Shown here piece after piece: positions 59,310 through 64,000 of a stretch of 64,000 nt of DNA. Numbering within the stretch: position 1 is the first letter of the stretch; the number at the start of each line of letters is the position of its first letter. The stretch spans positions 1-64,000 of the forward strand of contig CAAGJW010000012.1 in assembly GCA_900770215.1 (NCBI GenBank), given 5' to 3'. The translations under genes were made by a program, and so were the position numbers. Source of the stretch: Bacteroidales bacterium (GTDB lineage Bacteria; Bacteroidota; Bacteroidia; Bacteroidales; Muribaculaceae). Under the pieces are notes generated by a model. That model had not been told where the DNA came from, made no database searches, and saw only the letters and a program-made list of their open reading frames with translations.

Positions 59310-59354
59310 GCGCGCAGTCGCCGTGCCACACCCGCTGGCCCGGCAACTGCGCGC
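59310..59354. terminator. hairpin between convergent pncB and AraC genes
   Basis: A 9-bp perfect GC-rich stem (59310-59318 with 59346-59354) with inner pairing. There is no long U run, so termination strength is unclear. Its place between convergent genes is suggestive. Confidence 0.35.
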
Positions 59355-59395
59355 CCGTTCTATATATATAATTGTGTATTGCGTGGCAGGCACGG

Positions 59396-60301
59396 CTACC
59401 TGTGCACAGCACCGCACATGAACCGCTTGGGCGAGAGCCCCGTCTTGTTTTTGAAGTACTTGCCAAAGGCCGATTGCGTGGGGAAGTTGAGCTGGTAGGC
59501 AATCTGCTGTATATTCAAGCCCGAGAATCGCAGCAGCGACTTGGCTTCGAGGATCACATACTCGTCGATCCAGTCGCCCGCTGTCTTGCCCGTGTAGTTC
59601 TTGACCACAGTCGACAAGTAGTTGACCGACACACACAGCTTGCCGGCATAGAAGCCTATGCTGCGCTGCTGGGTGTGGTAACGGGCCAGCAGCGACATGA
59701 ACTGGTCGAAGAGCTCCAGCACCCTCGACGACTGCTGCCGGGGGGTGGCAGCATCGTGATCGGGGTCGCCAGCCTTGCGCACAAGAGAGATGCAATGGTA
59801 CAGAAAAGCCTCGACAAGACTGGCCACAATGTTGCGCGTCTCGGGTCCGGGATTGTCCATTTGCCACTTGATGAGCACATAGTAGCTCTTGAGACTGGCA
59901 AGAGAGGCATAGGGCACATGGTAGAAGGGCGATCGCTTAAACTTGATATAGGAATTGACGCGCTGCGCGAGCGCCACCTGCAGCTTGTTGAGATAGTCGG
60001 CCGAGAGGATGACGGCATAGGCCTTGATGCCGCGGACCGAGCTGATGCGTATGATATTTTCAGGGAAATTAATGAGAATGCCCGTCTGCTCAATGTTGTA
60101 ATGTTTGAGATTGATGTTGCACTCCATCTTCCCGTCGAGGATGATGAGCACCGTGATAGCGTCGATGCGGCAAGGAAAGCGAAATTGCTCCAGCTTCTCG
60201 ACCCGGCTCGAGATGATGATCTCGTCGTTGAGCGAGGAGGCATACTGCAACCCTTGCTTGACAAAGGCATCGATCGACTTGTTGGTGGGACTTGTAGTCA
60301 T
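59396..60301 (-). CDS. AraC family transcriptional regulator
   Basis: The ATG at 60301 gives 301 residues. The C-terminal helix-turn-helix pair is clear: S-V-N-Y-L-S-T-V-V-K-N-Y-T-G-K-T-A-G-D-W-I, then Q-Q-I-A-Y-Q-L-N-F-P-T-Q-S-A-F-G-K-Y-F-K. The N-terminal half carries a beta-rich sensing domain. It is divergent from the TolC-HlyD-ABC2 export operon, with a 170-nt shared promoter region (60302-60471), so control of that operon is the natural inference. No inducer is evident. Confidence 0.9.
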   Translation of the reverse strand: MTTSPTNKSIDAFVKQGLQYASSLNDEIIISSRVEKLEQFRFPCRIDAITVLIILDGKMECNINLKHYNIEQTGILINFPENIIRISSVRGIKAYAVILSADYLNKLQVALAQRVNSYIKFKRSPFYHVPYASLASLKSYYVLIKWQMDNPGPETRNIVASLVEAFLYHCISLVRKAGDPDHDAATPRQQSSRVLELFDQFMSLLARYHTQQRSIGFYAGKLCVSVNYLSTVVKNYTGKTAGDWIDEYVILEAKSLLRFSGLNIQQIAYQLNFPTQSAFGKYFKNKTGLSPKRFMCGAVHR

Positions 60302-60327
60302 AATCTGCGTCAGTTGTGCTTGGGCCG

Positions 60328-60335
60328 CAAAATTA
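60328..60335 (-). promoter_or_regulatory. -7 box of the AraC gene in the divergent region
   Basis: TAATTTTG on the minus strand, 26 nt before the ATG at 60301. A convincing -33 element and a plus-strand counterpart were not seen. Confidence 0.4.
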
Positions 60336-60471
60336 ACTAAAAACACCAAAATTTCATGCTCTGAATTGTCTTTTTTGAACTCAACAATAGGAATACTCCA
60401 ATTTATCCATTAAACATACCTTTTTTCATATTGCCTTGTTTCAGAAATTTGCACAAAATTTTTTTGATGTA

Positions 60472-61947
60472 ATGAGAAAAGCAATCATTTTCACCCTGTG
60501 CCTATGTTATGCAATCACGGTTAAGGCACAAGAGACTGTGCTCAGCTTGGATAGTTGCAGGGCTATGGCATTGAGATATAATAAGGAGCTCAAGATAACC
60601 GAGTCGCAAATCGACCAGGCAAGGTGGAATCACAAGGTGGCCGAGTCCAAGTACCTGCCCCGCATCAATGCCATGGGCAGCTATGTGTACTCGGGCCGCA
60701 AGATGGAGCTGCTGAGCAAGAAGCAGAAAAACGCCTTGTCGACGGCCGGCACCAAGACCAGCGAGCAATTTCAGGCCTACCTGAACGAAAATCCCGCTCT
60801 GGCCAAGGCTCTCGAAGGCTACTCCTCGCTGCTCTCGGGCATGGACGTGCCGCTCAACATGGTGGGCATGAGCATTGTCAACGCCTTTGAAACCGATAAC
60901 CACAACGCGCTCTCGGCAGGTGTCACACTCACACAGCCCGTGTACATGGGCGGCAAGATAAGAGCCTACAACAACATCACCGACATGCAGATCGACATTG
61001 CCCGAAACGCCCACGAGCTCGAGGCCATCGACATCATCGTGGGGGTCGATGAGACCTACTGGCAGATTGTGTCGCTACAGGCCAAGCTCAAGCTGGCCCA
61101 GCAATACCTCACGCTGGTCGACAAGCTCGAGAGCGATGTGAGCAAGATGATAGCCCAAGGCTTCCAGACCAAGGCCGACTTGCTGAGCGTGAAAGTGAAG
61201 GTGAACGAGGCCCACGTGACCATCATTCAGCTCACCAACGGCATCGCCATCAACAAGATGAAGCTGTGCCAGCTGTGCGGCATCGACCTTAACACCAAGC
61301 TGCGGCTCGCCAACGAGGACGTCGACAACTCGGGCGACTACCAGCCGCTATATGCCCATGACGCCGTGATGCAGGCCCGCGCCAACCGCATCGAGCTCAA
61401 GTCGCTCGACAAGGCCGTCGACATCTACAAGGAGAAAGAGAAACTGGTGAAGAGCGACTACCTGCCCCACGTGGCCCTCACGGGCAGCTACCTGGCTACC
61501 AACCCGTCGGTCTACAACGGCTTTGAGAAGAAATTCAAAGGCGACTTCCACGTGGGAGTTGTAGTCACGGTGCCCATTGTCACCTGCGGCGAGCGCAAGT
61601 ACAAAATGATGGCAGCACGCGACGAGACCGACGAGGCACGCCTGCGACTGGCCGACGCTCGCGAGAAGATAGAGCTGCAGGTGAACCGCAACATGCAGCT
61701 CAAGCAAGAGGCACAGGAGCGCATCGTCACAGCCAAGAAAAGCCAGGACGAGGCCAACGAGAACCTGCGCTGCGCCAACCTGGGCTTGCAGGAGAATGTG
61801 ATACCCGTGCGCGATGTGATAGCTGCACAGACGGCTTGGGTCAAAGCCAACACTACGATGATCGACGCCAAAATCGACTTGAGAATGGCATCGATATATC
61901 TCGACAAATCGATGGGAATATTAAATTACAATCACAATGGAAGATAA
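60472..61947 (+). CDS. TolC family outer-membrane efflux protein
   Basis: The ATG at 60472 gives 491 residues with a signal peptide (MRKAIIFTLCLCYAITVKAQ). Two long coiled-coil repeats of the TolC fold follow: L-S-L-D-S-C-R-A-M-A-L-R-Y-N-K-E-L near the start, and the second half from about Y-A-H-D-A-V-M-Q-A-R-A-N-R-I-E-L. Barrel strands such as L-T-Q-P-V-Y-M-G-G-K are also seen. It forms the outer-membrane duct of a tripartite exporter with the HlyD protein (11-nt overlap) and the ABC2 permease. Confidence 0.93.
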   Translation: MRKAIIFTLCLCYAITVKAQETVLSLDSCRAMALRYNKELKITESQIDQARWNHKVAESKYLPRINAMGSYVYSGRKMELLSKKQKNALSTAGTKTSEQFQAYLNENPALAKALEGYSSLLSGMDVPLNMVGMSIVNAFETDNHNALSAGVTLTQPVYMGGKIRAYNNITDMQIDIARNAHELEAIDIIVGVDETYWQIVSLQAKLKLAQQYLTLVDKLESDVSKMIAQGFQTKADLLSVKVKVNEAHVTIIQLTNGIAINKMKLCQLCGIDLNTKLRLANEDVDNSGDYQPLYAHDAVMQARANRIELKSLDKAVDIYKEKEKLVKSDYLPHVALTGSYLATNPSVYNGFEKKFKGDFHVGVVVTVPIVTCGERKYKMMAARDETDEARLRLADAREKIELQVNRNMQLKQEAQERIVTAKKSQDEANENLRCANLGLQENVIPVRDVIAAQTAWVKANTTMIDAKIDLRMASIYLDKSMGILNYNHNGR

Positions 61948-62998
61948 CAAGAAACTCACTCAACCGGCGGCTACAGCAGGCGTCAGCGAGGCAAAAGAAG
62001 AAAAAAAGACAAGCAAGAAACTGAAGAGAAAAAAATTCAGCGTGATTCTTTTCACTGCCATCCTCGTGCTCTGTGGCGTGGCTGCAGTGATCTTCATCGG
62101 GCTGAACCGCACGGTGCCTCCCGAGGAGCTCGAGGGCGAGGTCGACGTGACCGACTACCGCGTCTCGAGCAAGGTGCCTGGCCGCATCCTCAAGTTCTAT
62201 GTCGAGGAGGGCGACTATGTGCACAAGGGCGACACGCTGGCCATTCTCGACATTCCCGACGTAGAGGCCAAGCTGGCCCAGGCCGACGCTGCAGTGGCAG
62301 CCGCCCAGTCACAGTCGGAGAAAGCACAGAACGGTGCACGCCAGGAGCAGATACAAGGCGCCTACGAGATGTGGCAAAAAGCCATAGCAGGCCAGACAGT
62401 GGCTAAGCAGACCTACGACCGCGTGCAGCGGCTCTACGACGAGGGCGTGATGACCGGGCAGAAGCGCGACGAGGCCCGTGCCCAGTATGACGCTGCAGTG
62501 GCAACGGTGAAGGCAGCCAAGTCGCAATATGACATGGCCGTCAACGGCACGCGCTATGAGGACAAGGAGGGTGCCGCAGCCCAGGTGCAACGCGCACGCG
62601 GTGCAGTGAAAGAGGTGAAAAGCTATGTAAAAGAAAGCGTGCTCACGGCCAGTGCCGACGGCGAGGTGCGCGAGATATTCCCCGAGGTGGGCGAGCTGGT
62701 GGGCACCGGCGCTCCCATCATGAACATCGACACCCCCGACTGGTGGTTCACCTTCAACCTGCGCGAGGATTACCTGCCAGGCCTGGAGACCGGCAAGGAA
62801 GTGAACGTGTACATGCCGGCGCTCAACAAGACGGTGAAAGCCCGCATCACGCTCATCAAGGACGTGGGCAGCTTTGCCGTGTGGAAAGCCACCAAGGCCC
62901 TCGACAAGTATGACTTAAAGACCTTTGAGGTAAAAGCACGCCCCATTGAGAACGCTCAAGGAGTAAAGGCAGGCATGTCGGCCGTGCTGAAAAAATAA
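61937..62998 (+). CDS. HlyD/EmrA-type periplasmic adaptor
   Basis: 353 residues: a short cytoplasmic tail rich in Lys/Glu, one membrane helix (~37-57), then the adaptor. It comprises a biotinyl-lipoyl-like half (V-P-G-R-I-L-K-F-Y-V-E-E-G-D-Y-V-H-K-G-D-T-L), a coiled-coil hairpin (~95-215, Ala/Gln-rich) and the second lipoyl half with L-T-A-S-A-D-G-E-V. It bridges the inner-membrane exporter and the TolC-like duct. It overlaps the tolC stop by 11 nt and is followed by the permease after 9 nt. Confidence 0.94.
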   Translation: MEDNKKLTQPAATAGVSEAKEEKKTSKKLKRKKFSVILFTAILVLCGVAAVIFIGLNRTVPPEELEGEVDVTDYRVSSKVPGRILKFYVEEGDYVHKGDTLAILDIPDVEAKLAQADAAVAAAQSQSEKAQNGARQEQIQGAYEMWQKAIAGQTVAKQTYDRVQRLYDEGVMTGQKRDEARAQYDAAVATVKAAKSQYDMAVNGTRYEDKEGAAAQVQRARGAVKEVKSYVKESVLTASADGEVREIFPEVGELVGTGAPIMNIDTPDWWFTFNLREDYLPGLETGKEVNVYMPALNKTVKARITLIKDVGSFAVWKATKALDKYDLKTFEVKARPIENAQGVKAGMSAVLKK

Positions 62999-63007
62999 TT
63001 AGAAATC

Positions 63008-64000
63008 ATGAACAGTTGGCTGCCTGAGGATTTCAGAAACATATTGAGCATTTCGCGGCGAGAGGTGCAAGCCTTCTCCCACCGGCCGTTGTTCTTGTTC
63101 ACCATCATCCTGGCCCCGGTCGTCGTGGTCATCTTCTTCACCACCCTCATGGGAGCAGGGCTGCCCACCAAGCTGCCGGCTGCCATGGTCGACGAGGACA
63201 ACACCAAGGTCACGCGTGAGCTTGGCCGCATCCTTGCCTCGATGCAGGAAACCCGCTTCGACTACTATTTCGACAACTTTGAAGATGCCCGCAAGGCCAT
63301 GCAGGCAGGCAAGATATACGGCTTCTTCTACATCCCCAAGGGCACGACCCGCAAGGCCATGTCGAGCCGCCAGCCCACCATCTCGTTTTACACCAACGAG
63401 GCCTACCTTGTGCCTGGCAGTCTGCTCATGCGCGACTTCAAGACCATGGGCGAGCTCTCGGGCCTGGCTGTGACGCGCGAGGGACTCTATGCCCGCGGGG
63501 CTACCGAGCATCAGGCCTATGGCATCTTCCAGGGCATCGTGCTCGAGACCCACCCGCTGGGCAACTCGGTGCTTGACTACTCGGTGTACTTGACCAACAT
63601 GCTCGTGCCTGGCCTGTTTATCATCTTGATACTGCTGGCAGCCACCTACACGCTGGGCTACGAGTGGAAACAGGAGACGCAGAAGCAGTGGCTGGCCATG
63701 GCCGGAGGCTCGCGCATCGTTGCCCTCACGGGCAAGCTCATGCCACAACTGCTGCTATTCCAGCTCATGTTTGTGGGCTACGACGTGTATGTGTTCAAGA
63801 TCTTGCAGTTTCCCTGCAACTGCGGCATCGAGATGATGATATTGTGGAGCTTGTTTACCGTGATAGCCACCCAGGCCTTCGCCATATTCATGTTTGGCCT
63901 GTTTGCCGGTAAAATGCGACTGTCGATGTGCATGTGCTCGCTGTGGGGCATCCTGTCGTTTTCTATAGCAGGCTTTTCCTTCCCGGTCACGGCAATGAGC
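63008..64000 (+). CDS. ABC-2 type transporter permease (partial, runs off the window)
   Basis: An open frame from the ATG at 63008 to the window end (331 codons, no stop). It begins MNSWLPEDFRNILSISRREV, with an N-terminal membrane helix (F-L-F-T-I-I-L-A-P-V-V-V-V-I-F-F). A ~150-residue periplasmic part of the YhhJ/YbhR type follows (V-D-E-D-N-T-K-V-T-R-E-L), then further helices (Y-L-T-N-M-L-V-P-G-L-F-I-I-L-I-L-L). It is the third component of the TolC-HlyD exporter. A separate ATPase or second permease is expected beyond the edge. Confidence 0.88.
   Translation, partial: MNSWLPEDFRNILSISRREVQAFSHRPLFLFTIILAPVVVVIFFTTLMGAGLPTKLPAAMVDEDNTKVTRELGRILASMQETRFDYYFDNFEDARKAMQAGKIYGFFYIPKGTTRKAMSSRQPTISFYTNEAYLVPGSLLMRDFKTMGELSGLAVTREGLYARGATEHQAYGIFQGIVLETHPLGNSVLDYSVYLTNMLVPGLFIILILLAATYTLGYEWKQETQKQWLAMAGGSRIVALTGKLMPQLLLFQLMFVGYDVYVFKILQFPCNCGIEMMILWSLFTVIATQAFAIFMFGLFAGKMRLSMCMCSLWGILSFSIAGFSFPVTAMS

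Overview
The window reads as chromosomal DNA of a member of the Bacteroidota, order Bacteroidales. Evidence: many promoters match the Bacteroidetes sigma consensus (-33 TTTG, 18-20 nt, -7 TAnnTTTG), Shine-Dalgarno sites are mostly absent, and family-restricted genes are present (TamL, DUF4292 and DUF4249 lipoproteins, a C10 protease, a TonB-dependent receptor). The GC-rich genes and AT-rich spacers fit a gut Muribaculaceae- or Prevotellaceae-like organism, but that placement is a low-confidence guess.

Layout. 1-2.1 kb: an AraC regulator converging on a secreted ABM-domain protein and a flavin reductase, by eye less GC-rich than the rest. 2.4-8.2 kb: fhs, then a glycosyltransferase-priA pair overlapping by ATGA, and an initiator tRNA-fMet with its own promoter and terminator. 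8.4-14.1 kb: the main accessory block, a same-strand cluster of C10 cysteine protease, small lipoprotein, TonB-dependent receptor and DUF4249 lipoprotein. The receptor is split by one base in a C8 tract. 14.2-17.7 kb: class I fumarase behind a tandem repeat, a stand-alone HIRAN protein and a WYL regulator. 17.9-27.8 kb: a secreted protein, a flavin reductase, glyA, an apbE-dipeptidase-yaaA operon on the other strand, two small outer-membrane barrels and a sugar acetyltransferase. 27.8-31.6 kb: an iron-chelate or cobalamin type ABC importer and a thioredoxin-fold protein, separated by a second copy of the tandem repeat.

32-46 kb is mostly housekeeping: serB, rmuC, a DUF695 protein, a TetR-fabG operon, an M23 peptidase, ispD-recG, greA-HIT, a HAD phosphatase and the BamA-superfamily lipoprotein TamL. 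46-55 kb: a DJ-1 protein, dut, a TPR protein, a DUF4292 lipoprotein, then an orphan acyltransferase-flippase pair, facing a trpS operon. 55-59 kb: a DUF59 protein, lpxH, a dGTPase-like gene and pncB. 59-64 kb: an AraC regulator divergent from a TolC-HlyD-ABC2 export operon whose permease runs off the right edge.

The most interesting points are: (1) the protease-lipoprotein-receptor-lipoprotein cluster, which looks like a secreted-protease and peptide-uptake system with a possible homopolymer switch; (2) 83-bp tandem hairpin repeats, each carrying a complete Bacteroidetes promoter aimed at the adjacent gene, at two unrelated loci; (3) two candidate small RNAs bounded by promoter and terminator signals in gene-free stretches (about 42.68-42.81 kb and 27.08-27.15 kb); (4) an attenuator-like hairpin in the greA leader. 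All promoter and RNA calls were made by eye. All functional names rest on recognised motifs and family resemblance, not on database searches.
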